Shown: positions 37,694 to 47,393, counted from the first letter of the stretch. The stretch: DNA of 64,000 nt from Paraburkholderia acidisoli (GCF_009789675.1 NZ_CP046915.1:124001-188000), one strand, 5' to 3'. Translations and numbers: made by a program. The notes: generated by a model from the letters alone, not told the origin.

Positions 37694-38689
37694 ATGACGA
37701 TTCCGCTCTCCATGCAAGCCGTCGTCGCCCGCGAACCGGGCGGCCCCGAAGTGCTCGCGCTCGCCGAGCGCGCCGTGCCCGCGCCCGGTCCCGGCCAGGT
37801 GCTGCTGCGCGTGCGCGCGGCGGGCGTCAACCGGCCCGACATCATGCAGCGCGAAGGCCGCGCCAAACCCGCGCCGGGCGTGACCGACGTACTCGGCCTC
37901 GAAGCTTGCGGCGAAGTCGCGGCGTGCGGCCCCGGCGTGCGGCGTTTCGCGCCGGGCGCGCGCGTCATGGCGCTTTTGCCCGGCGGCGGTTACGCGCCGT
38001 GGTGTCTCGCCGACGCCAGCCACTGCCTGCCCGTGCCCGCCGCGCTCGACGACGCCGAAGCCGCCGCGCTGCCCGAAGGCCTCTTCACGGTCTGGCACAA
38101 CCTGTTCGAACTCGGCGCGCTCAAGATGGGCGAAACCGTGCTGATACACGGCGCCGCCGGCGGGATCGGCACGCTCGCGATCCGCATGGCGCACGCCGCG
38201 GGCGCGACCGTGATCGCCACGGCGGGCCGCAACGAGCGGCTCCCCGCGTTGCGCGAGATGGGCGCGTCGCTCGCGCTGTCGTATCGCGAGACCGACTTCG
38301 TCGCGGCGTGCCGTGAAGCGACTCAGGGGCGCGGCGTCGATATCGTGCTCGACATGGTGGGCGGCGACTACGTGCGACGCAATCTGGAAGCGCTCTCATT
38401 CGGCGGCCGTCACCTGAGCCTCTCGTTCCTGCAAGGCTCGCAAGTCAACCTCGAACTACTCACGCTCATGCAAAAGCAGGTGAGCCTGCACTCGTCCACG
38501 CTGCGCCCGCAAAGCGACGACGAAAAATCGCGCATGGCGCGCCTCATCGAACGCCATGTGCTGCCGCTCGTCGCCGACGGCCGCGTGCGCCCGCGCGTGC
38601 AGCAACGCATCGCGCTGGCCGAAGCCGCCGAGGCGCATCGTCTGCTCGAAAGCGGCGACGTGTTCGGCAAACTGGTGCTCGTGCCATGA
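37694..38689 (+). CDS. NADPH:quinone oxidoreductase family protein
   Basis: 331 residues, zinc-free MDR superfamily (quinone oxidoreductase 1/PIG3-like). MQAVVAREPGGPEVL at the start, RAAGVNRPDIMQREG, and nucleotide-binding HGAAGGIGTLAIRMAHAAG. Starts at the ATG at 37694; a TTG at 37679, overlapping the previous stop, is an alternative. Its stop overlaps the GST start. Confidence 0.9.
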   Translation: MTIPLSMQAVVAREPGGPEVLALAERAVPAPGPGQVLLRVRAAGVNRPDIMQREGRAKPAPGVTDVLGLEACGEVAACGPGVRRFAPGARVMALLPGGGYAPWCLADASHCLPVPAALDDAEAAALPEGLFTVWHNLFELGALKMGETVLIHGAAGGIGTLAIRMAHAAGATVIATAGRNERLPALREMGASLALSYRETDFVAACREATQGRGVDIVLDMVGGDYVRRNLEALSFGGRHLSLSFLQGSQVNLELLTLMQKQVSLHSSTLRPQSDDEKSRMARLIERHVLPLVADGRVRPRVQQRIALAEAAEAHRLLESGDVFGKLVLVP

Positions 38690-39312
38690 GCGACATGCAA
38701 CTGCTCCACGCCCCCACTTCGCCCTATGTGCGCAAGGTGAGGGTCAGCGCGCACTTGCTCGGACTCGCCGAGCGCATCGCGCTGCTGCCAAGCGCCGCGA
38801 ACCCGATCGTGCGCGACGGCCGCATTGCCGCGCACAATCCGCTCGCGAAAGTGCCCACGCTGATTCTCGCCAACGGTCACGCGCTCTACGACAGCCGCGT
38901 GATCTGCGAATATCTGGCGAGCCTCGCGCCCGCCTACGGCCTGTTTCCGCAGAGCGGCCCGCTGCGCTGGCTCGCGCTCGGCCATCAGGCGCTCGGCGAC
39001 GGCCTGCTCGACGCCGCGCTGCTCGCGCGCTACGAATACACGGCGCGCCCCGCCGAAAAGCAATCGCAGGACTGGCGCGCCGCGCAGTTGACCAAGGTGC
39101 GCGCGTGCCTCGCCGAGATCGAACAGGACGCGCCCGCGCTCGCCACGGAACGCCTCACCATCGGCGAAGTCACGCTCGGCTGCGCGCTGGGCTATCTCGA
39201 CTTCCGCTTTCCCGAACTCGCCTGGCGCGACGCGCATCCCGAATCCGCGCGCTGGCATGCGCAGTTGCAAGCGCTGCCCGCCATGCAGATCACGCTTCCT
39301 TACGAGCCTTGA
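38686..39312 (+). CDS. Glutathione S-transferase
   Basis: 208 residues. Thioredoxin-like N-domain with SPYVRKVR in the active-site position, KVPTL cis-Pro loop and DSRVICEYL; alpha-helical C-domain follows. Overlaps the quinone oxidoreductase stop as ATGA. Likely detoxifies or modifies an intermediate of the pathway. Confidence 0.9.
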   Translation: MSDMQLLHAPTSPYVRKVRVSAHLLGLAERIALLPSAANPIVRDGRIAAHNPLAKVPTLILANGHALYDSRVICEYLASLAPAYGLFPQSGPLRWLALGHQALGDGLLDAALLARYEYTARPAEKQSQDWRAAQLTKVRACLAEIEQDAPALATERLTIGEVTLGCALGYLDFRFPELAWRDAHPESARWHAQLQALPAMQITLPYEP

Positions 39313-39322
39313 ACGCACGCTC

Positions 39323-39784
39323 ATGACCGATACTTCTTCAACGCAAACCGTCTGGTTTTTGAACGGCCCCAACGCGAATCTCTACGGACTCGACGCCAAC
39401 CAGGTCTATGGCAGCGACAGCTTTCCCACCCTCAAGGCGCGCTGCGAAACCAGGGCCGCCTCGCTGGGCCTCACGCTGAATTTCGTGCAATCGAACTGGG
39501 AAGGCCAACTGGTCGACTGGATTCAGGAAGCGCGCGGCACGGCCGCGGGCGTCATCATCAACGCGGCGGGCCTGACCTACTCTTCCGTGCCCATTCTCGA
39601 CGCGCTGCTGTCCTTTCCCGGCAAGATCGTCGAAGTGCACATGAGCAATATCTGGCGACGCGAAAGCTTCCGGCATCACTCGTATATTTCGAAAGCGGCC
39701 GATGGCGTGATCGCCGGGCTGGGCGGCGACGGCTACGAATTCGCCATCGAGGCCATGTCGCGTTTGATCGCGCGCCCCGCATGA
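39323..39784 (+). CDS. Type II 3-dehydroquinate dehydratase-like protein with altered active site
   Basis: 153 residues from the ATG at 39323, the usual AroQ length. Fold motifs are kept: NGPN (14-17), Tyr29 of the lid, QSNWEG, Asn80, EVHMSN (Glu104, His106) and FRHHS (Arg117). Two conserved residues are changed compared with the AroQ family: the lid arginine (GxREP) is Asp24 and the substrate-contacting His (NAGGLTHTS) is Tyr86. So it may be an AroQ paralogue for another substrate, or inactive on dehydroquinate. It overlaps the next gene by 4 bases. Confidence 0.85.
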   Translation: MTDTSSTQTVWFLNGPNANLYGLDANQVYGSDSFPTLKARCETRAASLGLTLNFVQSNWEGQLVDWIQEARGTAAGVIINAAGLTYSSVPILDALLSFPGKIVEVHMSNIWRRESFRHHSYISKAADGVIAGLGGDGYEFAIEAMSRLIARPA

Positions 39785-40740
39785 GCACGACGCCCGTGCA
39801 ACCCGCTCCCGGCACGCTCGTCTTCTACAGCGATTTCGACGACTTCGACACGTGGAAGCACGCGCTGCAAGCGCAGCTTCCCGGCTTGCGCGTGGTGCGC
39901 GCGAACGAGATCGGCGACCCGCGCGAGGTCGACTTCGCGCTGGTGTGGAAACCGCCTGCGGGTTTCTTCCGCGCAATGACGAACCTGAAACTGATCGTCA
40001 ATCTCGGCGCGGGCGTGGATTCGCTCGCCGCGCGCGACGACCTGCCCGCGCACGTGCCGATCACGCGCATCAGCGACCCGAACATGGCGCGCATGATGGC
40101 CAGCTACGTGCTGTTCGCCACGCTGCGCCACGCGCGCGAGATCCCGCATTTCGAAGCGGCGCAGCGGCGCGGCGAGTGGGCGTACCGGCATCCGCGCAAC
40201 CCCGGGGACATTCGCGTGGCCGTGCTCGGTCTGGGCGAACTGGGCGCGCTGGCCGCGAGCGAATTACAGCGCCAGGGCTTGACGGTGCTCGGCTGGTCGC
40301 GCAGCCCGCGCGAGATCGAGGGCGTTCAGTGCCACGCGGGCATGGACGCGCTCGATGGCGTGCTGGGTCAGGCCGACATTCTCGTCATCATGTTGCCGCT
40401 CACGGCTGACACGCACCACCTGCTCGATCGCGCACGGCTCGAGAAATTGCCGCACGGCGCGGCCGTCGTCAACGTGGCGCGCGGCGCGATCGTCGACCAA
40501 GCCGCGCTCACGGCGTTGCTGCAAAGCGGCCAGATCGGCGCGGCTACGCTCGACGTGTTCGAGAAAGAGCCGCTGCCCAGTGGCGACCCGCTCTGGTCGA
40601 TGCCGAACGTGCTCATCACGCCGCATCTCGCCTCCGTGGCGATTCCCGCTTCGGCCGCGCAACAGATCGCCGCGAATCTGCGGCGCGTGGCCAACGGCGA
40701 AAGCCTTACGAGCCGCGTCGATCTGCAACGCGGCTATTGA
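39781..40740 (+). CDS. D-2-hydroxyacid dehydrogenase (GhrA-like)
   Basis: 319 residues. NAD(P)-binding VLGLGELGALAASEL, substrate-domain NLGAGVDSL, catalytic-region NVARGAIVD, and the ITPHLASVAIPASA segment with the catalytic His. Glyoxylate/hydroxypyruvate reductase type. The last gene of the plus-strand operon, ending 6 bases from the convergent FMN dehydrogenase. Confidence 0.92.
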   Translation: MSTTPVQPAPGTLVFYSDFDDFDTWKHALQAQLPGLRVVRANEIGDPREVDFALVWKPPAGFFRAMTNLKLIVNLGAGVDSLAARDDLPAHVPITRISDPNMARMMASYVLFATLRHAREIPHFEAAQRRGEWAYRHPRNPGDIRVAVLGLGELGALAASELQRQGLTVLGWSRSPREIEGVQCHAGMDALDGVLGQADILVIMLPLTADTHHLLDRARLEKLPHGAAVVNVARGAIVDQAALTALLQSGQIGAATLDVFEKEPLPSGDPLWSMPNVLITPHLASVAIPASAAQQIAANLRRVANGESLTSRVDLQRGY

Positions 40741-40746
40741 AGCGGG

Positions 40747-41916
40747 TTAGATCGTGGCGGCGGCTTCCCGCGCCGCCACGCCATGCATGGCCAGCAGGCC
40801 GGGCGTGAGGTCGGCGAGTTCCGTGCAGCCGAGCAAACGCATGCAGGTCTGCAATTCCTTGTGCAGCATCGCGAGCACGTCGGTCGCGCCCGCCTGCCCG
40901 GCCGCCGCGAGCCCGTAGAGCGGCGCGCGGCCGAGCAGCACGCCACGCGCGCCGAGCGCCACGGCCTTCGCGATATCGCTGCCGCGCCGGATCCCGCCAT
41001 CGACATACACTTCCGCCCGGCGCGGCGCCTCGCTCACGGTTTGCGCGAGCAGGTCCAGCGGGCTACGCGCGCCGTCGAGCTGGCGCCCGCCGTGATTCGA
41101 GAGCACGACGCCATCTACATCGTGCTCGAACGCGCCGCGCGCATCGCTCACGCTCTGAACGCCCTTGAGCAGGATCTTGCCGTGCCAGTGCTGGCGCAGC
41201 CAGGCGATGTCGCGCCAGTTCAGCGTTTGATCCATGCGATGCGTGCGCGTACCCATGGGATCGTCGATACCGGCGGCGAGCCGCGCGCTGCGCGACAGAT
41301 TCACGAGCCGCGGCTGGCCGTACACGCCCACGGCCGCGAGCCAGCGCGGATGCGTGGAGAGGTCCCACAGCAAACGCGGCGTCCAGCGCACCGGCATGGC
41401 GAAACCCGTGCGCGCGTAGTCGTCGCGCTGGCCGAGCACGGGCGTGTCGACCGTGAGCATCAGCGTGGAGAATTGCGCCGCGCGGGCGCGCGCCATCAGG
41501 TTCTGCGCGATACGGCGATCCTGCTGCACGTAGAGTTGCAGCCAGAGGTCGCCGTCGGTGATCGCGCGCACGTCTTCGAGCAGACTCGTGGAGGCCGTCG
41601 AGAGCGCGAACGGCAAGCCGGCCGCGCGCGCGGCGCGTGCCAGCGCTTCTTCGGCACGGCGGCGGAACAGGCCGTTGATGCCGGTGGGACCGACCACGGC
41701 GGGCCAGGCGGCCGCGTGGCCCGCGAGCGTCGTGCACGTGTCGAGCGTGGACACGTCGCGCAGCACGCGCGGCTCGAACGCCAGCGCTTCGAGCGCGGCA
41801 CGATTGCGGCGCAGCGTGAGTTCGTTTTCGGCACCGCCCTCGAGATAGGCGAAGGCGAACGCCGGCAGAAAGCGGCGCGCCGCGAGCCGATAGTCCGCCA
41901 CGTTCGAGTAAGTCAT
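40747..41916 (-). CDS. FMN-dependent alpha-hydroxyacid dehydrogenase (mandelate/lactate type)
   Basis: 389 residues, FMN_dh TIM barrel. Active-site SNHGGRQLDGA holds the catalytic His and substrate Arg; VDGGIRRGSDI and GARGVLLGRAPLY bind FMN phosphate. Relatives oxidise L-lactate, mandelate or glycolate to the 2-oxo acid. With the convergent D-2-hydroxyacid dehydrogenase it could interconvert hydroxy- and oxo-acid stereoisomers. Confidence 0.9.
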   Translation of the reverse strand: MTYSNVADYRLAARRFLPAFAFAYLEGGAENELTLRRNRAALEALAFEPRVLRDVSTLDTCTTLAGHAAAWPAVVGPTGINGLFRRRAEEALARAARAAGLPFALSTASTSLLEDVRAITDGDLWLQLYVQQDRRIAQNLMARARAAQFSTLMLTVDTPVLGQRDDYARTGFAMPVRWTPRLLWDLSTHPRWLAAVGVYGQPRLVNLSRSARLAAGIDDPMGTRTHRMDQTLNWRDIAWLRQHWHGKILLKGVQSVSDARGAFEHDVDGVVLSNHGGRQLDGARSPLDLLAQTVSEAPRRAEVYVDGGIRRGSDIAKAVALGARGVLLGRAPLYGLAAAGQAGATDVLAMLHKELQTCMRLLGCTELADLTPGLLAMHGVAAREAAATI

Positions 41917-41941
41917 GCCATTCCTTCGCGAGCGTGGCGGC

Positions 41942-42763
41942 TCAACGGCTTTCCTCGATATTCAGGATCTTGCCCAAGCCGAGGAAATAATTGGCGAAGG
42001 CGAGCAGGCTGGCCGTCACGACGATATACACCACCGAAAGCGCCGCCAGGGTGGGATCGGCGAATTCGCGCACGTAGTTGTACATGGTCACGGGCAGCGT
42101 TTGCGTGCTCTCCGTCGTGATGAACAACGAGGCCGTGAATTCGTTGAACGACAGAATGGCCGCGAACAGCCAGCCGCCGAACAGGCCGGGCCCGAGCAGC
42201 GGCACCACCACCGTGAACAGCACCTTCATGGGCGGCGCGCCGAGGCTGGCCGCCGCGTGCTCGAGCCGCTCGTCGAGGTTTTCCATCGACACATACACGC
42301 TGCGCAGCACGAACGGCAGCACCAGAATCACGTGGCACAGAACGAGAATCGCGTAGCCGCGGTCGAGGCCTACCTGCGCGACCAGAATCAGCAGACCCAG
42401 GCCGATGGTGAATTGCGGCACGACCATCGGCATGGTCAGGATGGCCTGCAATGCGTCCTTGCCCTTGAAGTCGAGCCGCTTGACCGTGATGGCCATACCC
42501 GCGCCGATCACGAGCGCGATCAGCGAAGCCCAGAACGTGACGATCAAACTCGAACGAAAGCCCGACTGAAAGTCGGAGTAAGTGAGCACGCGCGCGAACC
42601 AGTGCAGCGACCAGTGCTCGGGCGGAAACGCGAGGATCGCCTTGTCGTTGAACGCGGCCAGCGTCACCACGATCACGGGCAACAGCATGAACGCGAGAAT
42701 GGCAACGATCAGAACCGGGCCGGCAATGCGCAACGGCCAGGGCAAGCTGTGTTTGATTTTCAT
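41942..42763 (-). CDS. ABC permease, PotC type
   Basis: 273 residues, BPD_transp_1 inner-membrane protein with six helices and an EAA-like loop (HAAASLGAPPMKVLFTVVVP). The ATG at 42763 has an ideal GGAGGACATTGAG site; the longer frame uses a TTG and is unlikely. One base separates it from the PotB-type stop. Confidence 0.92.
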   Translation of the reverse strand: MKIKHSLPWPLRIAGPVLIVAILAFMLLPVIVVTLAAFNDKAILAFPPEHWSLHWFARVLTYSDFQSGFRSSLIVTFWASLIALVIGAGMAITVKRLDFKGKDALQAILTMPMVVPQFTIGLGLLILVAQVGLDRGYAILVLCHVILVLPFVLRSVYVSMENLDERLEHAAASLGAPPMKVLFTVVVPLLGPGLFGGWLFAAILSFNEFTASLFITTESTQTLPVTMYNYVREFADPTLAALSVVYIVVTASLLAFANYFLGLGKILNIEESR

Positions 42764-42764
42764 C

Positions 42765-43619
42765 TCAATGTCCTCCAATCCGTTTGAGGCGCGCAGTGAG
42801 TTTGCCGAACACCAGCAGCGACACCGCCGTGAGTGCGAGGCCGATAATGCTCAGGCTCGCCGCCAACGGAAAGTTCAGCGAGGACAGGCCCAGCTGATAC
42901 ACCAGGGTGGAAAGCGTCGGCACGCGGCCGCCGCCGATCATTTGCGGCGTGGCGAACGCGCTGAAGGTCCACGCGAACGCCGTGGTCGAACTCGCGAGAA
43001 TGCCGGGCATGGAGAGCGGCAGCGTGACGGTCACGAAAATCTTCACGGGATTCGCGCCCAGGCTTTGCGCCGCGCGTTCGTAGTCGCGGTTGATGTGCGA
43101 AATGGCGGCGCCGAGCATGAGCACGGTGACCGGAATCGTCACGTGCACCAGCGCGAGCACCACGCCGAAATGCGTGAACATCAGGTCGATGGGCCATTCG
43201 ATCAGCCCGAGCTTGCGCAGCACCGTGTTGACGAAGCCGTTGCTGCCGAGCACGACCGTCCACGAGTAGGTGCGCACGATCTCGCCGAGAAACAGCGGCG
43301 TGAGCGACATGATGAGAATGACCGACTTGAGCGCGCGATTGCGCACGCGCACCAGCGCGTAGGCGAGCGGGTACGCGAGCAGCAGCGAAAACACCATGGT
43401 TTCCACGCTCAGGCGCAGCGTATTGCCGAGCGCGCTCAAATAGATGGACTTCGTGAGCCCGGAGAAGTTGTCCAGCGTGAAGCCGCCCACGTCGAGCGAA
43501 CCCGGCACGTAGGCCCGCAGGCTGAACTGCAATACGGTCAACAAGGCCGCACAGGTGCTGATCGCGACGATCACCGCCGGCGAGATCAGCCATCCCTTCA
43601 GCCTGCTATACATATTCAT
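42765..43619 (-). CDS. ABC permease, PotB type
   Basis: 284 residues from the ATG at 43619 (MNMYSRLKGW). Six helices, EAA loop RAAQSLGANPVKIFVTVTLP. Partner of the PotC-type permease; together they form the channel for the binding protein at 43757-44782. Confidence 0.92.
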   Translation of the reverse strand: MNMYSRLKGWLISPAVIVAISTCAALLTVLQFSLRAYVPGSLDVGGFTLDNFSGLTKSIYLSALGNTLRLSVETMVFSLLLAYPLAYALVRVRNRALKSVILIMSLTPLFLGEIVRTYSWTVVLGSNGFVNTVLRKLGLIEWPIDLMFTHFGVVLALVHVTIPVTVLMLGAAISHINRDYERAAQSLGANPVKIFVTVTLPLSMPGILASSTTAFAWTFSAFATPQMIGGGRVPTLSTLVYQLGLSSLNFPLAASLSIIGLALTAVSLLVFGKLTARLKRIGGH

Positions 43620-43756
43620 GGTGTCAATCGCCAGTCTGTTAGCTTTTACTGCTTCTCTGATACGTAAAAAGGCACTGCTCGCGCGGCGCCCCTTGCGAGC
43701 TTTCGGGGCGCCGCGCGTTACCGCGGGATCCAACGCGAATCACGCGCGAATCACGC

Positions 43757-44782
43757 TTAATTCATGATGTTTTCGGTGAACCACTTGCGCCATTCGGGCG
43801 TGAGTTCCGCGCGCAGCTTCGAGTCGATCACGATGGTCTGCTTGTCCCACTGCGAACGCGTCGTGAACACGCCGGGCAGTGCGGCGTCGGCCGGTGCCAC
43901 CGTGGCGTTGTCGACCACCGGGCTCGCCTTTTCCATCGCCACGATCTTGGCCTGCACCGCCGGCGAAAGCGCGATATTCAGGAACTTGTAGGCCAGCGCT
44001 TCCTTCTTCGATCCCTTCATGATGCCCATGCTGTCGATGCCGAGCACCGCGCCTTCCTTCGGAATCACCACCTTGAGCGGCACGCCCTGACCGATCTGGT
44101 AATAGGCATTCATCGAGAGCAGCACTTCGACCGGCGTCTCGCCCGTTTGAATCAGTTGCTCGCCATTGGCGTCGTCGGTATAGAAGGCCTTGAAGTTCGG
44201 CTTGAGCGCCTTGAGCTTGTCCTCGCCCTTCTGCCAGTTCTTCGCGTCACCGCCCGAAAGCACGGCCGCGACCGTGATGATGTGGCTCGGGTCCCAGTCC
44301 GGCGCCGAAAGCTTGCCCTTGAGCGCCGGATTCCACAGATCGTTCCAGCTCGTGAACTTCATGCTCGGCGGAACCATGTCGGTGCGATAGCCGATGGTGT
44401 AGACATACGCCCACGTGCCGATGTGATACGGGCTGATCTTCGCCTGGTCCATCAAATGCGAGTAGTTCGGCAGCTTGCTCGTGTCGAGCTTCTCGAACAG
44501 GTTGCTGTTCGCGTAGAGCCAGCCCACCTGCGAGGTCGTGACCGTCACGTCGCTCTCCGGCGTCTTCGCGAGCTTGGCCTTGTTCAGACGGTCGATGGTG
44601 CCGCCCGTCACGTACTTCACCGGCACGCCGGTTTCCTTCGTGAACGCCTGGCCGACCGTCTGGTCGATCATGTCGCGGAAGTTGCCGCCCCAGGTGCTGA
44701 CGACCAGCGCGTCTTCGGCGTGCGCGGCGCCTGCGATCAGTGCGCTGCACGCAAGGCTGGCTGTGAGTAGTGTCTTGATCAC
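43757..44782 (-). CDS. ABC substrate-binding protein, PotD/spermidine-putrescine type
   Basis: 341 residues from a GTG start. Signal peptide cleaved near GAAHAED. SBP_bac fold: VVSTWGGNFRDMIDQ, TWAYVYTIGYRTDMV, FTSWNDLWNPALKGKL. It captures the ligand for the PotBC-like permeases. The ligand may be a polyamine, opine or other organic cation; not determinable here. Confidence 0.9.
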   Translation of the reverse strand: MIKTLLTASLACSALIAGAAHAEDALVVSTWGGNFRDMIDQTVGQAFTKETGVPVKYVTGGTIDRLNKAKLAKTPESDVTVTTSQVGWLYANSNLFEKLDTSKLPNYSHLMDQAKISPYHIGTWAYVYTIGYRTDMVPPSMKFTSWNDLWNPALKGKLSAPDWDPSHIITVAAVLSGGDAKNWQKGEDKLKALKPNFKAFYTDDANGEQLIQTGETPVEVLLSMNAYYQIGQGVPLKVVIPKEGAVLGIDSMGIMKGSKKEALAYKFLNIALSPAVQAKIVAMEKASPVVDNATVAPADAALPGVFTTRSQWDKQTIVIDSKLRAELTPEWRKWFTENIMN

Positions 44783-45143
44783 TCGATATCCCGTAGGTTG
44801 ATTGATGAGTCGCGTCGTGTGCTGGCCAGCGCCCCGTTGGCGTTGTGTTCAGGTACAGGTGAATAGTGAAAGAGTTGACCTGGATCACCAAGTTGCCTTT
44901 TCCGCGGGCATGACTCGCAATTTCTGACGTCGTGATTTTTTGCGATCCGAACCGCCGTGAACGCCCGTGGCGCCTGGGTCTTTCGGAAAAGCTGAGACAC
45001 CGCCCTGGAAAAACCAAATAGGCAGCGCCGCGCCTCTGGCCGACTATCTGCTCATCGCAACCACGCGTGCCCTGCCTTGCCGGCACGCGGCGCCTCCACC
45101 GGGTCTTTTCCCCGCCGCTTCCCGCTCATTCACACATCGCGCC
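44783..45143. other. Divergent promoter region without a gene
   Basis: 361 bases between the binding-protein gene and the divergent RidA gene. It must hold both promoters and probably the LysR site, but no convincing -35/-10 pair or palindrome stands out. Confidence 0.5.
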
Positions 45144-45557
45144 ATGAAACACACCCGTATCCGCACCTTCAACACCCAGGCCACCTACCCCGAACAGAAG
45201 CTCGACAACGATTTGTGCCAGGCCGTGGTCGCGCGCGGCCAGTTCGTGTTCCTGCGCGGCCAGATCGGGCAGAACCTCGATACCTCGGAGAGCGTGTGCA
45301 TCGGCGACGCGGCGGGCCAGACCGAACAGGCCATGTCCAACATCGCCATGCTGCTCGGCGAAGCGGGCGGCGAACTCGCCGATATCTGCAAGATCATCAT
45401 CTACATCACGGACCCGCGCTACCGCGAAGAGGTGTACCGCGTGGTCGGCAAATGGCTCAAGGGCGTGTTCCCGGTGTCGACGGGTATCGTGGTCTCGGCG
45501 CTCGCGCGTCCGGAATGGCTCGTGGAAGTCGACGCCACGGCCGTGATCCCCGACTGA
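45144..45557 (+). CDS. RidA family protein
   Basis: 137 residues of the RidA/YjgF family, which hydrolyses reactive enamines/imines from amino-acid and amine catabolism. Family features: GQFVFLRGQIGQ and the QTEQAMSNIAMLLGEAGG segment, with VVSALARPEWLVEVDATAVI. The Arg expected near the C-terminal substrate site is present (LARPE). Suggests that imine intermediates arise in this cluster. Confidence 0.9.
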   Translation: MKHTRIRTFNTQATYPEQKLDNDLCQAVVARGQFVFLRGQIGQNLDTSESVCIGDAAGQTEQAMSNIAMLLGEAGGELADICKIIIYITDPRYREEVYRVVGKWLKGVFPVSTGIVVSALARPEWLVEVDATAVIPD

Positions 45558-45588
45558 CCGACCGGCTCCCGACTTCGAGGCAATCCTC

Positions 45589-46260
45589 ATGACCTTCTCG
45601 ATCATTGCGCGCTGCCCGCAGAGCGGCCAGTTCGGCGCGGCCGTGGCCTCGTCCTCGCCCGCCGTGGCGGCCCGCTGCATTCGCGGCCGCCCGGGCGTGG
45701 GCGCCGCCGCCAGCCAGAACATCACCGACCCCGCGCTCGGCCCGCTGGCGCTCGACCTGATGGCGGCCGGGCACGCACCCGCCGAGGCGCTCGAACGGCT
45801 GCGCAGCCAGCCGTTCGTGGACTACCGTCAATTGATGGCGATCGACGCGCACGGCGCGCCCGCCGTCTTTACCGGCGCGAACGCGCTCGGCACGCTCGCG
45901 AGCCTCACCGGCGAACACGCCGCTTGCGCGGGCAACATGCTCGCCACGCGCGAGGTGCCCGCCGCCATGCTGGCCGCGTTCGAGCGCGCCACCGGGCCGC
46001 TGGCCGAGCGCTTGATGCAGGCACTGCTCGCGGGCGAAGCGGCGGGCGGCGAAGAAGGGCCAGTTCACTCGGCCGGTCTGCTGGTTTACGGCGAACTGGA
46101 CTGGCCGATCGTGGACTTGCGCATGGACTGGGTCGAGGAAGGCCCGGTGGAGAGCCTGTATGCCGCGTGGCAGGTGTACGCGCCTCAGGTGGACGACTAC
46201 ATCACGCGCGCCCGCGACCCGCGCGCCGCGCCGAGCTTTGGCGTACCCGGCGATTTTTGA
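45589..46260 (+). CDS. DUF1028 family protein
   Basis: 223 residues, Ntn-hydrolase-like DUF1028 protein. Start MTFSIIARCPQSGQFGAAVASSSPAV and the internal ALMAAGH, GEHAACAGNML pattern fit the family. Members often sit next to RidA and amino-acid or amine catabolic genes; activity is unproved. 31 bases after RidA and likely cotranscribed. Confidence 0.85.
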   Translation: MTFSIIARCPQSGQFGAAVASSSPAVAARCIRGRPGVGAAASQNITDPALGPLALDLMAAGHAPAEALERLRSQPFVDYRQLMAIDAHGAPAVFTGANALGTLASLTGEHAACAGNMLATREVPAAMLAAFERATGPLAERLMQALLAGEAAGGEEGPVHSAGLLVYGELDWPIVDLRMDWVEEGPVESLYAAWQVYAPQVDDYITRARDPRAAPSFGVPGDF

Positions 46261-46364
46261 CGCGATATCGCCGATTTTTGCTTTATGCGAAGATCGGCTT
46301 GCCTGTGCGGGACCTGGTTCCGGTGGCGTTTTCCGTGTTTACCTGGTGCTCTCTGGTCTCGCTC

Positions 46365-47375
46365 ATGCTGAATCGCATTTCCCTTCGCCAAATGGAGTAT
46401 TTCCTGGCGGCCGCCAAATACGGCAGCATCGCCATCGCCTCCAGTCAGATTCATATCTCCGCGCCGTCGATCTCCGCCGCCATCGCCCACATGGAAACGG
46501 AGCTGGGCGTTCAGCTGTTCATTCGCCATCCGTCCAAGGGCATGACGCTCACGCCCGTGGGCGCGCAGGTCATGCAGGAATGCGAACAATTGCTCGATCG
46601 CGCGTCCAGGCTCTACGACATCGCGTCCGATTCGAGCGAGGCGATGCAAGGCGTGCTGCGCGTGGGCTGTTTTCAGTCGCTCACGCCCATGATCGCGCCC
46701 GAAGTCATCTTCGGTTTCAAGCGCGCATTCAGCAAGATCGACCTGCAACTCGTGGAAGGCGACCAGCGCGAGCTGATCGAGAAACTCCATAACGGCGAGA
46801 TCGACGTGGCGATCACCTACGATCTGGAATTGAGCGACGAAGTGCAGTTCGAGGTGCTGTGCCAACTGCCGCCGCACGTGATCGTCAACGAGCTGCATCC
46901 GCTCGCGCAGCAAAGCGCCGTGACGCTCGGCGAACTCGCGCCGCTGCCCATGGTATTGCTCGATTTGCCGATGAGCCGCGACTACTTTCTCTCGCTGTTC
47001 GCGCAAGCGGGCGTGGAGCCCCATATCGTCGCGCGCTCGCGCTCCGAAGACGTGGTGCGCTCGCTGGTGTGCAACGGCATTGGCTATGGGCTCTTCAACG
47101 TGCGCCCGAAGTCGAACCAGTCGCTCGACGGCAAGCGCTTCTCACGCCTGCGTCTCGCAGGCCAGCATCGCCCCATGCTGCTCGGCCTCGCCACCTACGC
47201 GCCGGCCAGACAGCCGCGCCTCGCGCAAGTGTTCATGGAACGCTGCCGCGCCTATATCTCCGACCAGTACATTCCCGGCATGAGCGCGGCGAGCTACTTC
47301 GACCCGCATCTCACCAGCGTGAGCGCGGAACCCGTTGCCGCGCCTGCCAACGTGCACGCCATCCGCGCCGCCTGA
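46365..47375 (+). CDS. LysR-family transcriptional regulator
   Basis: 336 residues from the ATG at 46365 (MLNRISLRQMEYFLAAAKYG). HTH IAIASSQIHISAPSISAAIAHME, effector domain from about residue 95. It follows RidA and DUF1028 and probably regulates the polyamine-type uptake cluster. The frame is open further upstream but inside DUF1028. Confidence 0.88.
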   Translation: MLNRISLRQMEYFLAAAKYGSIAIASSQIHISAPSISAAIAHMETELGVQLFIRHPSKGMTLTPVGAQVMQECEQLLDRASRLYDIASDSSEAMQGVLRVGCFQSLTPMIAPEVIFGFKRAFSKIDLQLVEGDQRELIEKLHNGEIDVAITYDLELSDEVQFEVLCQLPPHVIVNELHPLAQQSAVTLGELAPLPMVLLDLPMSRDYFLSLFAQAGVEPHIVARSRSEDVVRSLVCNGIGYGLFNVRPKSNQSLDGKRFSRLRLAGQHRPMLLGLATYAPARQPRLAQVFMERCRAYISDQYIPGMSAASYFDPHLTSVSAEPVAAPANVHAIRAA

Positions 47376-47393
47376 ACACAGGCGCGCGCCACC

